Shown: positions 38,897 through 48,108, counted from the first letter of the stretch. The stretch is DNA of 64,000 nt from CAJQHK01 sp038142525 (GCA_038142525.1 JAYQKE010000015.1:434001-498000); one strand, 5' to 3'. Program-made: numbers and translations. Notes: generated by a model not told the origin, from the letters alone.

Positions 38897-39522
38897 AAGC
38901 TATTTTCTAATCCAAACTCACCATCAAACATAATTTTTACTTCATCAGCAATATTTGGAATATAAATATCCATACCCCAATCAGATCTATTGATAGAAGT
39001 CATTGCTTTAAAACCTAAAGTTGGTTTTTTGGTAAATGGTTGCTTTTTCATAGCACCATTAAAAATAACATCAAATTTAACTTCCTTAGTAATTCCTAAA
39101 AATGTTAAATCGCCGATCATTAAACCTTTTTTATCATCGATCAATTTAACTTCTTTTGATTTAAAGATGATTTTTGGAAATTTATCACTATTAAACCATT
39201 TTTTACCTTGTAACTTTTTATCAAAATCTTTTTTTTCGGGATATGGATATTCAGTTTTTATTGAAAAAGAGTTGATTTCTGCTTCTATTTGACTTTTTCC
39301 TGGATTTTTACTATCAAATTCTATTTTTGCATCAAAATCAGCAAATCTGGCAGTATAGTCAGAAAGACCTAAATGAGAAACTTGCCAAATAATACTGGCA
39401 TGAGTTTTGTCTAATTTATAAGTTCCAGATGGCATTTCTTTATAAGAAACCATTTTGGAATTAGCGATATTGGATAATGAAATTATTAAAATGAAAAATA
39501 ATTTAGATAAAATTTTAGACAT
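38893..39522 (-). CDS. YceI-family periplasmic lipid-binding protein (first copy)
   Basis: 209 residues. The signal peptide ends SNIANS near residue 22. The YceI barrel has GTYKLDKTHASIIWQVSHLG with the family Asp-His pair, KKWFNSDKFPKIIFKSKEV, GDLTFLGITKEVKFDV and TSINRSDWGMDIYIPNI. It is thought to bind isoprenoid quinone-like lipids in the periplasm. It leads a leftward gene run: yceI, a small protein, cytochrome b561, yceI, dxr, SOUL. A MITE lies just upstream at 39557-39725. Confidence 0.92.
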   Translation of the reverse strand: MSKILSKLFFILIISLSNIANSKMVSYKEMPSGTYKLDKTHASIIWQVSHLGLSDYTARFADFDAKIEFDSKNPGKSQIEAEINSFSIKTEYPYPEKKDFDKKLQGKKWFNSDKFPKIIFKSKEVKLIDDKKGLMIGDLTFLGITKEVKFDVIFNGAMKKQPFTKKPTLGFKAMTSINRSDWGMDIYIPNIADEVKIMFDGEFGLENSL

Positions 39523-39556
39523 AATTAAATATTCAAACTTAATTTAGTTGGTTATA

Positions 39557-39725
39557 GGAACCTCTGAAAAGCTAAAAATTGGAATTTTTAGATCATTTTT
39601 TAGCAGAAATTGTGTTTCTTTTTGGTGCAATATGAACATATTGTGCCATAAAAAACTAAATTTATGCTAAAAAAGGGGCAAAAAGATCAATTTTGCTAAA
39701 TAATTTTTAGTTTTTCAGAGGTTCC
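39557..39725. repeat. MITE 1 of the IS5-like family
   Basis: 169 bp with ends GGAACCTCTGA at both sides, an inner hairpin CTAAAAATT-GG-AATTTTTAG at the left, and a middle dyad GGTGCAATATGAACATATTG. Target duplication TATA is at 39553-39556 and 39726-39729. It carries no gene. Its right end supplies the last base of the fabG stop codon. Confidence 0.9.
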
Positions 39726-40464
39726 TATATCATAAGCATTCCGCCATTCACATGCAGAGTTTGACCGGTAACATATCCAGCCTCATTACTTGCTAAATAG
39801 CAAACCGCTGATGCAATATCATCTACTGAGCCCATTTTGCCTGCAGGAATTTTATCATTAATTGTTACTTTTTGTTTGTCATTTAAAGCTTCTGTCATGT
39901 CGGTTGCAATAAATCCTGGAGCAACTGCATTAATGGTTACGCCTCTTTTAGCGACATCCATAGCAATTGATTTTCCCATGCCGATCATTCCAGCCTTTGA
40001 GGCACAATAATTAGCCTGACCTGGATTGCCAGAAACACCAACAACTGAAGAAATATTAATAATTCTACCAAATTTTCTTCTAATCATTTTGGTTGTTTGA
40101 CATTTTTATTAAGAATAAAAGTAGATTTAAGATTGATATTTAAAACATCGTCCCAATCTTCATTTTTAATTCTCATAATGAGATTATCTTTAGTAATGCC
40201 AGCATTACAAACTAAAATATCAATGGAGCCAAAAAATTCTTCTGCTTTGGCAAATAAATTTTCAACTTGCTCAATATCAGATAAGTTGCAAGTTAGGATT
40301 TCACATTTACCAGAAATTTCTGATTTTAAGGATTGCAATTTCTCCTCCCTAGTACCAGAAATAACGATATTAGCACCCATTTTACTTAAAGATTTAGCAA
40401 TAGCGCCACCAATGCCACCGCTTGCACCTGTAATTAAAGCATTTTTTCCTTCTAAATTAAACAT
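39725..40464 (-). pseudogene. fabG: 3-oxoacyl-ACP reductase, frameshifted
   Basis: A short-chain dehydrogenase that reduces 3-oxoacyl-ACP in fatty acid elongation. Part one (40084-40464) has the cofactor loop TGASGGIGGAIAKSL and LVCNAGITKDNL. Part two (39725-40087) has the catalytic Ser in INISSVVGVSGNPGQ, Tyr-x-x-x-Lys in NYCASKAG, and VTGQTLHVNGGM. One missing A near 40085 separates NVKQPK from MIRRKFGRI. Total is about 246 residues. The stop TAG is formed by the MITE junction; before insertion it would have been TAA at the same codon. The gene is essential, so base error is plausible. Confidence 0.92.
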
Positions 40465-40566
40465 ATTAATTAAATTTATAACCAGCTAAGTTAAGCTTGG
40501 ATATGTTGTTAATAATAAAACTTGATATGATCTTATAATGTAATTTTGAACTTTAAAGTAAAATTA

Positions 40567-41274
40567 CTATTCTTTGATATTGGATATGATATTGATTATT
40601 TTTTTCATTTTTCTAATATCCGTATTACCATAACCACCAAGCTCATCAGCATCCATTCCAGAATCAATCGCCTCCTTCTTAACTTTTTCAAATTCTTTAT
40701 CTTTAATTATTTCGGTGATATCAACATTCTCATCCTTCATTATTTGTGGTATAAAATTAGCGGCAATAGATTCTAATTTTGATGCTCCATATTCTAAAAC
40801 AGGATAGCTTTTATATTTTTTTAAATAATTTTTAAAATTTATTAATTTAATTCCCGATTCTTTGTTCTTATTAAAAAAAATATTACTACTATAAATTACC
40901 ACAGTTATAGCAAATAAAAATGATAATATGATATAGCATTTGCTAAGTCCAAATATAAAGCCAAGTGATTGGTTAATTGGGTCGGGAATTCTATCTAATA
41001 TAGGTCTAACTAATTTTGAAGTTATGATGGATATAGCAATTAAAACCAAAATAAATAAAAGTGAGTGGGCAACAACTTTGGATAAATGTTCGTTAGGAAT
41101 AAATGGTTTTAGAAAAATTGAAAAATTGCTACCAAAGAAATGAGAAATTAAAATAGCACTAATCCAACATAAGGTAGAAGAAAAGTCTTTAGAAAAGCCT
41201 TTTAGAAAAGAAAAAAAGGCTGTTACCAATAATATAAATATAATAGCTAAGTCAAAAAAATTATTTTCTACCAT
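40567..41274 (-). CDS. cvpA: CvpA-family membrane protein
   Basis: 235 residues. Four hydrophobic helices (DLAIIFILLVTAFFSFLKG, FSSTLCWISAILISHFFG, LLFILVLIAISIITSKL, GFIFGLSKCYIILSFLFAI) are followed by a charged C-terminal tail. The KGFSKDFSSTLCWISA and RIPDPINQSLGFIFGL stretches match the CvpA family, named from colicin V production in E. coli; its biochemical role is unclear. It overlaps coq9 by 14 bases. Its tail has an acidic DADELGGYGNTDIRK typical of alphaproteobacterial members. Confidence 0.85.
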   Translation of the reverse strand: MVENNFFDLAIIFILLVTAFFSFLKGFSKDFSSTLCWISAILISHFFGSNFSIFLKPFIPNEHLSKVVAHSLLFILVLIAISIITSKLVRPILDRIPDPINQSLGFIFGLSKCYIILSFLFAITVVIYSSNIFFNKNKESGIKLINFKNYLKKYKSYPVLEYGASKLESIAANFIPQIMKDENVDITEIIKDKEFEKVKKEAIDSGMDADELGGYGNTDIRKMKKIINIISNIKE

Positions 41275-41980
41275 TATAATATAATCTTATAAAAGGTAAT
41301 TTTTGGAATTGTTTATTCACAAACTCTTTACCATAGGTTAAATTATCGCCACAATTATCACTAGAAATATTACTAAATATTTCCTTAATTTCAGTTTTTA
41401 TTTTAGTAAATTTTAAAATATTTTTAATTTGATTATCAAAATATGATAGGGCTTGATCAGCTGATTTTTCTTTAGCAAAAAAAGAAAAGGTTTTTAAATG
41501 AATCTTAGATAGTAAAATTCTTTTGCTATAAAAATTATAATCAGTTGATTTATCGCCAATTTCATACCAAGCTAAATCAGCAAATTGATAGGATTTTTTT
41601 AAAGAAAATGCTAAAGATTTTGGGTTATGTTTGAGGTAAAATATAATTTGACGAAAAGATTGATAATTTTTAGAAATTAATTCTAATCTCACTTTCATAA
41701 ATTCTCTAATTTTACCAGAAATTCCAAGATTGGATAAATCAATTTTTGCTATTTCTTTTAGCATTTCTTGATTTAAAAGATCGAAGGCAAAATCAAATAG
41801 ATCAATTAGACCATTTTCAAAAAAAATATCTTTTAATTTAGGGTCAAATCCAGATTCTATAATTGCTTTTTGTAATATTTCTTCACTACAATTTTCAATA
41901 GCAGAAATCTCAAGGAATTTTTTTAGGATTTTTTCTTTATTTTTGTCTGAATCAATTAGCGACATTGATTTTTCTAACAT
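41261..41980 (-). CDS. COQ9-family ubiquinone biosynthesis protein
   Basis: 239 residues from ATG 41980; an internal ATG at 41965 nearer the leuC stop is also possible. The C-terminal half has LAWYEIGDKSTDYNFYSKR and KEKSADQALSYFDNQIKNIL, the diagnostic COQ9 segments. The N-terminal half is a TetR-like helical region. COQ9 binds isoprenoid lipid and assists the COQ7 hydroxylase in mitochondria; in alphaproteobacteria the same role is inferred. The final ten residues are basic and could touch a membrane. Confidence 0.85.
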   Translation of the reverse strand: MLEKSMSLIDSDKNKEKILKKFLEISAIENCSEEILQKAIIESGFDPKLKDIFFENGLIDLFDFAFDLLNQEMLKEIAKIDLSNLGISGKIREFMKVRLELISKNYQSFRQIIFYLKHNPKSLAFSLKKSYQFADLAWYEIGDKSTDYNFYSKRILLSKIHLKTFSFFAKEKSADQALSYFDNQIKNILKFTKIKTEIKEIFSNISSDNCGDNLTYGKEFVNKQFQKLPFIRLYYNGRK

Positions 41981-43376
41981 CAGTTAATTTGCCCTTAATA
42001 GCCGCGGCAACCGCCATTTGTGGGCTTACTAAATGAGTTCTACCGCCTCTACCCTGTCTTCCTTCAAAATTTCTGTTAGAGGTTGAAGCGCATCTTTCAC
42101 CAGATTCTAACTTGTCAGCATTCATCGCCAAACACATAGAGCATCCTGGTTCGCGCCATTCAAAACCAGCTGCAGTAAAAATCTTATCCAAACCCTCAGA
42201 TTCAGCTTGTTTTTTAACTAGTCCAGATCCTGGAACAACCATGGCTAATTTAATATTATCAGCAACTTTCTTACCTCGAGCAATTTCGGCAGCAGCTCGT
42301 AAATCTTCAATTCTACCATTAGTACAAGAGCCAATAAATATTTTATCAATTGTAATATCTTCTAATTTAGTGCCAGAAGTTAATCCCATATATTCCAAAG
42401 ATCTTTTAACTGCACCCCCTTTTAAATCATTAAAATCTTCTGGTGCAGGAATAGTTGCTGAAATTGGTAAAGCATCTTCAGGGCTTGTTCCCCAAGTAAC
42501 AAAAGGCTCAATTTCACTAGCATTTAAAATAACTTCCTTATCATAAATAGCATCTTCGTCAGAAATTAAAGATTTCCAATAATTAACTGCTTTTTCAAAA
42601 TCCTCTCCTTTTGGTGCAAATGGACGATTTTTTAAATATTCAAAAGTAGTATCATCAGGAGCAATCAGGCCAGATCTAGCCCCAGCTTCAATGGTCATAT
42701 TGCAAATAGTCATCCTGGCTTCCATGGAGAGATTTTTAATTACTTCTCCACCATATTCAATAACATAGCCAGTACCTCCAGCAGTGCCAATTTTAGCAAT
42801 AATAGCAAGGGCAATATCTTTGGCAGTAACATAATTATTTAATTCACCATCAATTCTAACTAAAAGATTTTTTGATTTTTGTTGTGGCAAAGTCTGGGTT
42901 GATAAAACATGTTCTACTTCACTAGTACCAACGCCAAAAGCAAGAGCACCAAAAGCACCATGAGTTGCTGTATGGCTATCGCCACAAACAATAGTCATAC
43001 CCGGTTGAGTAAAGCCTTGTTCTGGACCTACAATATGTACAATACCTTGCTTTTCATCATCAAGATCAAAATATTTAATACCAAATTCTTTACAATTATC
43101 TTCTAAAGTTTGAATTTGAGTCTTAGAAATTGGGTCAGACACTCCTTCCACACCATTGCCGCGATTTGCGGTGGTAGTTGGAACATTATGGTCGGCAACT
43201 GCAAGATGAAAATGAGGATTTCTAACCTTACGATTATTCATTCTAAGGCCTTCAAAAGCCTGAGGTGAAGTAACTTCGTGAATTAATTGCCTATCAATAT
43301 AAATAAGATTAGAATTTTTATCTTCATTTACTAAATGTGATTGCCAAATTTTATCGTAAAGTGTTTTTCCTGTCAT
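41952..43376 (-). CDS. leuC: 3-isopropylmalate dehydratase large subunit
   Basis: 474 residues, intact. An aconitase-family enzyme of leucine synthesis that needs a [4Fe-4S] cluster and the LeuD partner. Cluster Cys residues lie in FIGSCTNGRIEDLR and EPGCSMCLAMN. VCGDSHTATHGAFGALAFG and TSNRNFEGRQG are the other conserved blocks. leuD is not in the window. Branched-chain amino acid synthesis is absent from typical Rickettsia, so this gene points to a less reduced relative. Confidence 0.96.
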   Translation of the reverse strand: MTGKTLYDKIWQSHLVNEDKNSNLIYIDRQLIHEVTSPQAFEGLRMNNRKVRNPHFHLAVADHNVPTTTANRGNGVEGVSDPISKTQIQTLEDNCKEFGIKYFDLDDEKQGIVHIVGPEQGFTQPGMTIVCGDSHTATHGAFGALAFGVGTSEVEHVLSTQTLPQQKSKNLLVRIDGELNNYVTAKDIALAIIAKIGTAGGTGYVIEYGGEVIKNLSMEARMTICNMTIEAGARSGLIAPDDTTFEYLKNRPFAPKGEDFEKAVNYWKSLISDEDAIYDKEVILNASEIEPFVTWGTSPEDALPISATIPAPEDFNDLKGGAVKRSLEYMGLTSGTKLEDITIDKIFIGSCTNGRIEDLRAAAEIARGKKVADNIKLAMVVPGSGLVKKQAESEGLDKIFTAAGFEWREPGCSMCLAMNADKLESGERCASTSNRNFEGRQGRGGRTHLVSPQMAVAAAIKGKLTDVRKINVAN

Positions 43377-43647
43377 CTAAATTTAATTAATTATTTTGAA
43401 GAATATATATTAGGAATCCCCAGAAAAGAAGTCAATATTCTTAACGCCAGAAATGCTCCCAAAATGAGGCCTTTGCATAATTGAAGTAGTTTGATTTTTT
43501 AGATAATTTTTAGGTAAAATTTGATGGTTTTTTAGTGCAATATGCCCATATTGGGCTAAAAATTGGAATTATACCAATTCCAATCTTTAAAGCAACCTTT
43601 GTTGCTAATTGGAATCAGATATTTTACCTATGATTTTTAAGTTTTAT

Positions 43648-43857
43648 TTATCTATTGTGGCAAGATTTTTTGATATGAATGAATGTAATTATCATAGCTA
43701 AAATGGACCCTATAGTAGCTACAGCCATATCTTTTTGGGCATCCCAAATATCACCTTGCATCCCTAAATAAGCTTCACCCAATTCAGGATTAACAAGTAA
43801 AACAAAAAGCCATTCAATAATCTCAAAGAAACCACTAGAGGCTATTACCCCTTTCAT
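43648..43857 (-). pseudogene. 3' fragment of a YjdF-like gene, second copy
   Basis: The same 69-codon C-terminal fragment as at 22477-22686, with Val to Leu in FVLLVNPELGEAYLG. The frame enters the IS630 end in the same place, so the fusion existed before the block was copied. It is not expected to make a working protein. Confidence 0.75.
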
Positions 43858-44980
43858 AAATTAGTAGACTTTTAGGCGGCATATCTAACACTTTTCTTTT
43901 GAAAAAATTTCTTATTTTTTGCTTATCTCTCTGTAGAGAATATAAATATGATCTGACTATTTTATTTAATTCTTCTTTTGTATGAATTAACCTATGTTTT
44001 ACTGCATTTGCCTTAACATCTTGATTAACCAATTCATCTGGATTTAATTCAGGTGAAATATGCTGGAAGAAAATAGAACTCTATTTTATCTTTATGTTTT
44101 TGTTGCCATTCTTTTACTTTTTTAGCATGATGAACTCTTAGATTATCTAATATTAAGAATATTTTCTTATCTTGGTTTTTAATTAATTGTCTAAGAAATT
44201 TAAGAAATATTTCAATATTCATATTTTCTTCATAGACCATAAATCTGAAATGACCATTATTATTGATTGTTGAAACCATATTTGTACTTACTCTTTTAAC
44301 TGATTTTGTTAAGACTGGCTGATATTCTTTATTTCCTTTTATTCCATATCCTCTAAGAAAAGAGTGGCTATTGTTATTTATTCCCATCTCATCAAGAAAA
44401 TGAATTTCTCCTTTTTCTTTTTTACATTTATTTTTAATTAAAGGGTAATCTTCTTGTAAAAATTTAGTTACTCTTTTTGGGTCTTTGTTAAACGCTTTGG
44501 TTAATGGTCTTTGTGGAGTGAATCCCCATTTCTTTAAATAACGGCTTATTGTTGGAACTGATAGGTTAATATCAAATTTAGTTCTAATTAATTCTTTAAC
44601 AGCATTTATAGTCCATAAAGCAAAAGGAAATTTTAACTGTTGAGGATTATTATCAGTTATTATTCTAACAATATTAGCACATTGACATGGCTTGAGCTTG
44701 GAGATGGTTTGAGGAGGTCTGCCAACTTTATTTTTAATGTTTAATCCATCTTCACCATGTAATCTATATTCTTTTAACCACTTTCCAAGGGATGACCTGC
44801 CAATAGAAAATATTTCCATTACTTCCTTCCAACTCATTTTCTTTTCAACAATACAAGCAACGGCTTGTTTTCTGATTAACATTTTTGACTCCTGAGATAA
44901 ATTCCTAATATTTTGTATTTCCATACACAATATTATAAGAGCTTAAATTCTAAAAGTCTACTAATTTATAAAAGGGGTAA
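43845..44980 (-). mobile_element. IS630-family insertion sequence, copy 2
   Basis: 1,136 bp, TA on both flanks (43843-43844 and 44981-44982), with the same long inverted ends as copy 1. The right flank (TATAAGTGATTTTAG) differs from that of copy 1, while the left flank is the same yjdF fragment. Confidence 0.9.
43856..44930 (-). pseudogene. IS630-family transposase, frameshifted, second copy
   Basis: The 293-codon N-terminal frame is identical in protein sequence to copy 1, including both catalytic Asp motifs. The same extra T breaks LPAYSPELNPDE near 44049. The C-terminal frame differs only at its tail (FFKRKVLDMPPKS against FFKKKSVRYAPKS) through two small indels. Sharing the main break argues that it is inherited, or functional as a programmed shift, rather than a random base error. 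Confidence 0.88.
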
Positions 44981-44991
44981 TATAAGTGATT

Positions 44992-45160
44992 TTAGTTCTT
45001 TTCAACTAGTTCAACCAAAGTCCTCCCCTTCTCGCCCTCAAATCTGATCCCTTCATCTTCAAATACACCAACTACTTTTTGCATCGTCTCAATTCTCAAA
45101 TTTCTAGCACTGGGTCGTCCTGAAAATTTCGAACTTTTATACTTGTTGAGGCAAGAAAAT
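44992..45160 (-). pseudogene. C-terminal fragment of an XRE-like transcriptional regulator
   Basis: An open frame ending ...GRPSARNLRIETMQKVVG, VFEDEGIRFEGEKG, RTLVELVEKN. A stretch with 'SARN..IETMQKVVGVFE.EGIRF' is how many small HTH regulators end, after their DNA-binding domain. No start or HTH domain remains upstream, where the acyltransferase stop lies. It is probably a remnant cut by the IS630 block arrival, and the assignment is tentative. Confidence 0.4.
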
Positions 45161-45191
45161 CGCTTTACAAAATTTTTATATTAAAAATACT

Positions 45192-47159
45192 TCATTGACG
45201 CAAAGCTTTAGTAATTTCTGGTATTAATATTTGAACTCCTTTATGACTAAGATGGTCATCATCCTCGTATAAAGGTACTCCATCTTTAGATATAATACAA
45301 TAATCATCATAGCACATTTCTTTATGTGGATATAATACTTGTGTATTAGGGATTTTTTCCACTTTAGTAAGTACTCTAAGGACACTATCTTGCCTGCTAT
45401 AAAATTCTTTTAATAATATCTTTGGTATATTAGTTGAGTTATTTTTAGCTCTTATCATTGTATCTGGGACATGGAATGAAATTTCTGGAACGGGACCAAC
45501 TACCAAAACTTTAGCTCCATTAGATTGAAAAAATTGTACAGTTTCTAGCAAGGATTTTTCTAAATTAGTTACCATTCCATCATTATCAATTAATTTAAAA
45601 CTTAGTTGTCCGTCCCCAGGAGCAGGGATATTAGAAGAAATATTAGCCCACCTAGCCGATATTATAACAATTTTAACCTCATCTTTATTGCTAGCTATAT
45701 GATCTTTAATAAATGATGTGAATTCTCTACATGAGCCCTTATTTTTTTTGGTCCATGCAATTGAGTTAATTAGCGGATAACAACTTGGCATACCAAAAAA
45801 TGTAAGATTATAGTTTAATTTTTGCGATATGTAATAAATACCATCCAAAATCATTCCTGCGTGAGAGTCGCCGATAATAAATATTCTTTTAACTACTTCT
45901 GAAGAGTTTATGATATCACAAGCAGTATATTTTGTGGGTTTTGTAGTAATGTTATTTATTGAATTTAAACATTTAGCACCACTATATATTACCTTGTTAG
46001 TATTATGATAGATTTTCATAGCCTCCGGGGTCATTCTAGAAGGCATTCCTTCCTTATTAGTAATAAGAAATGAAAATATGAACAGGATAAAAGAAATTAT
46101 AAATACATAAAGTAGTATTATTCTAGTTTTTAGTTTTATATTTCTATATATGAAATAACTCTCAATGTATTTATAAATAAAAATTGACAATATAGCTGTA
46201 AAAAATACAATATATATCTTTTCATTAATATATAATTCTCTTGCAATACTGATCTTAGTAAATACTATGATTGGCCAGTGCACGAGGTATACACTATATG
46301 AGATCTTACCAATATAAGTAAGAAAATTGTTTGACAATATCTTTGATATTATATTATCGCTCTTATCAGAAGATAAAATTAACAAGCTTGTAGCAAGAAC
46401 AGGCAAAATAACCACAAGACCAGGAAAAATTGCTTTTTGATTTATGAAATAAATTGCGGTGACTAGAAGAAAAGCACCTATAGTTCCAATTAAAATTTTG
46501 TAATTCTTAGATAGTCTTTCATATCTACTTACATGAGCTATGTAGCCACCGATTGCAAACTCCCAAAAACGTGTTATTGAAAAAAAAAATGCTTTATCTG
46601 CATTATTATTGTATGACCAATACATGCTAATAAGTAAAGATATCGCTATTAATGTAAAAGTGGTTGCCTTAAAATATTTTTTGCTAAAAAATTTATTTAT
46701 TAGAAGTAATATTAATGGTACCAGAAGGTAGAATTGCATTTCTACACCAAGAGACCAAGTATGTAGTAATGGTTTTTGATGAGCTAAGTCTGCAAAATAT
46801 CCAGTCCTATCTCTAAAAAAAAAATTCTGAGAAAATATTAAATTTGACAGAATGCTATGCGCTAATTCCTTATACTCCCTCGGGGTTAGTAAGAAATATC
46901 CCACTATAATAGCAACAACTAGGACTAATAACAGTGCTGGTACAAGTCTCCTTAGCCTCTTGAAGAAGAAAATTTTAAATTCAAAATCTCTATTTTGAAT
47001 TTGGCTAAGTATTTTTGGTATTATCAAATATCCTGAAATAACAAAAAAAATATCAACCCCAATAAAGCCACTAGAAAATAACGAAAAATCCAAATGGTAT
47101 AACAATACACTGATAACAGCAATTCCTCTTATTCCTTCTATAGAATTTATTTTACTCAT
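45192..47159 (-). CDS. OafA/YrhL-type acyltransferase with SGNH domain
   Basis: 655 residues, intact. The acyltransferase-3 membrane domain spans roughly residues 1-360, with IEGIRGIAVISVLLYHLDF (catalytic His), GVDIFFVISGYLI, LHTWSLGVEMQFYL and about ten helices. The periplasmic SGNH hydrolase-like domain follows: IFIIGDSHAGMILDG (Ser), ISARWANIS, and DDDHLSHKGVQIL (Asp-His). Such fused enzymes O-acetylate surface polysaccharide or LPS sugars. It stands alone, with mobile DNA on both sides. That suggests an acquired surface-modification gene. Confidence 0.9.
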   Translation of the reverse strand: MSKINSIEGIRGIAVISVLLYHLDFSLFSSGFIGVDIFFVISGYLIIPKILSQIQNRDFEFKIFFFKRLRRLVPALLLVLVVAIIVGYFLLTPREYKELAHSILSNLIFSQNFFFRDRTGYFADLAHQKPLLHTWSLGVEMQFYLLVPLILLLINKFFSKKYFKATTFTLIAISLLISMYWSYNNNADKAFFFSITRFWEFAIGGYIAHVSRYERLSKNYKILIGTIGAFLLVTAIYFINQKAIFPGLVVILPVLATSLLILSSDKSDNIISKILSNNFLTYIGKISYSVYLVHWPIIVFTKISIARELYINEKIYIVFFTAILSIFIYKYIESYFIYRNIKLKTRIILLYVFIISFILFIFSFLITNKEGMPSRMTPEAMKIYHNTNKVIYSGAKCLNSINNITTKPTKYTACDIINSSEVVKRIFIIGDSHAGMILDGIYYISQKLNYNLTFFGMPSCYPLINSIAWTKKNKGSCREFTSFIKDHIASNKDEVKIVIISARWANISSNIPAPGDGQLSFKLIDNDGMVTNLEKSLLETVQFFQSNGAKVLVVGPVPEISFHVPDTMIRAKNNSTNIPKILLKEFYSRQDSVLRVLTKVEKIPNTQVLYPHKEMCYDDYCIISKDGVPLYEDDDHLSHKGVQILIPEITKALRQ

Positions 47160-47510
47160 TATATAATTGGGAAAATTATTAAGCTTTAATTTAGGATAAA
47201 TTAAAAATCTCCTTTTACAAGACTTAAGATATTAGAATCTATAATTTATTTCGATCAATTCTGAACCGAGGAAATTATAATTCATTAGCCTCCCCTTTAC
47301 CTTCTGCGTGAGGGATGTTCCGTAATATGTTTAACAAAATTAAGTCTTAGCAGGTTATTTAGCAATGATTTTTAAGTAATTTCTCCAAAAATTTCATATT
47401 TTAAATTAGAAACTTTGAAAATGTCTAAGAAATCCATTATCCATTTTAGAAAAAGTTAGAATTCGTAAAAAATCATGAGGGCAGATGAGCAAAGGGTTTG
47501 CGAGAATAAT
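47160..47510. other. Non-coding stretch upstream of the acyltransferase
   Basis: I see no gene. The part nearest 47160 should hold the leftward promoter of the acyltransferase. Further right the sequence is AT-rich filler that may be eroded IS DNA, including TGATTTTTAAG, also found in the duplicated yjdF block. Confidence 0.4.
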
Positions 47511-47570
47511 GAGTAATCGTTAGTAAATGAGAGTAGTTATGAGTAGCCTATAGTACCCTTGAGTAATCAT
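47511..47570. repeat. Six-unit degenerate repeat with an exact 10-bp period
   Basis: Each 10-bp unit starts (G/T)AGTA: GAGTAATCGT, TAGTAAATGA, GAGTAGTTAT, GAGTAGCCTA, TAGTACCCTT, GAGTAATCAT. AGTA falls at 47512, 47522, 47532, 47542, 47552 and 47562. The remaining five bases vary. The period equals about one DNA turn. Confidence 0.75.
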
Positions 47571-47801
47571 GACTCAAAGGCAGAAATTGCTGATAAAAAT
47601 ATTGAAACCATTGCAGACATAGCAAAGAAATTCAATATCACATTACTTTATCTTCCAGCTTATTCACCAGATCTTAACCCAATTGAAAAGAAATGGTCTC
47701 AAATCAAGTATTGGTACAGGAAGTGGAGAAATAAATACAGCGATAAAAGAGAGTTACTCGAAATGTTGCTTGGAATAAGAGAAAATGCAAGCTTAATTTA
47801 G
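47559..47801 (+). pseudogene. C-terminal remnant of a different IS630-family transposase
   Basis: An 80-codon frame with LLYLPAYSPDLNPIEKKWSQ and IRENASLI, the classic IS630 C-terminus with the third catalytic Glu. It differs from the IS630 copies at 22.7 and 43.8 kb. The N-terminal two thirds are absent, and the frame emerges from the 10-bp repeat. The following TAGTTGTCTATA may be its end; the same TAGTTGTCTATA occurs near 61126. Confidence 0.8.
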
Positions 47802-47819
47802 TTGTCTATAATTCTATTT

Positions 47820-48108
47820 CCATTTTTATAATTATCAAAGACCTCATCAATCTTTGAATTACAAAACTCCTAGTCAAATTTACTATAATGATGACAGTAA
47901 GAGAAAAAGAATTAGATTTTAAAATAAAAAATAATTAAAATCTAAAATATGAAATACGAAATTTTATAATTTTCCAGAAATTTCTACGAATTTGGCTATT
48001 TAGGGCCATTCTAAAATTTCAGAAAATTCAAAAATTTCTACACCGAATTTAAAGAAAAAAGTCTATGACTTTTAAAGAGGTAATGGTCTAACAAATGGGT
48101 GCAGTTCT
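47820..48108 (+). mobile_element. Right-end fragment of the IS3 element
   Basis: Identical to the last ~289 bases of IS3 copy A, from CCATTTTTATAATTATC within orfB through the stop and terminal repeat to GTTCT. It encodes only the tail YQRPHQSLNYKTPSQIYYND. The left side is joined to the IS630 remnant, so one element has been cut by the other or by deletion. Confidence 0.9.

Larger units (their letters stand above)
43502..44980. repeat. 1,479-bp duplicated block, copy 2
   Basis: Matches 22331-23809 almost base for base, with a few substitutions and balanced indels. It starts with the same palindrome-rich 135 bp, contains the yjdF 3' fragment, and ends at the IS630 terminus. To its left, GGCCTTTGCATAATTG (near 43469) resembles the end of the short insert in IS256 copy B. 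Confidence 0.9.

Noticed and set aside
43377..43501. A leuC leader peptide or T-box attenuator
   Set aside because: I found no Leu-rich short frame, T-box sequence or clear alternative hairpins in this spacer.
47559..47801. A complete 80-residue protein gene
   Set aside because: It is only the IS630 C-terminus, and its start lies within the 10-bp repeat; there is no DNA-binding part.
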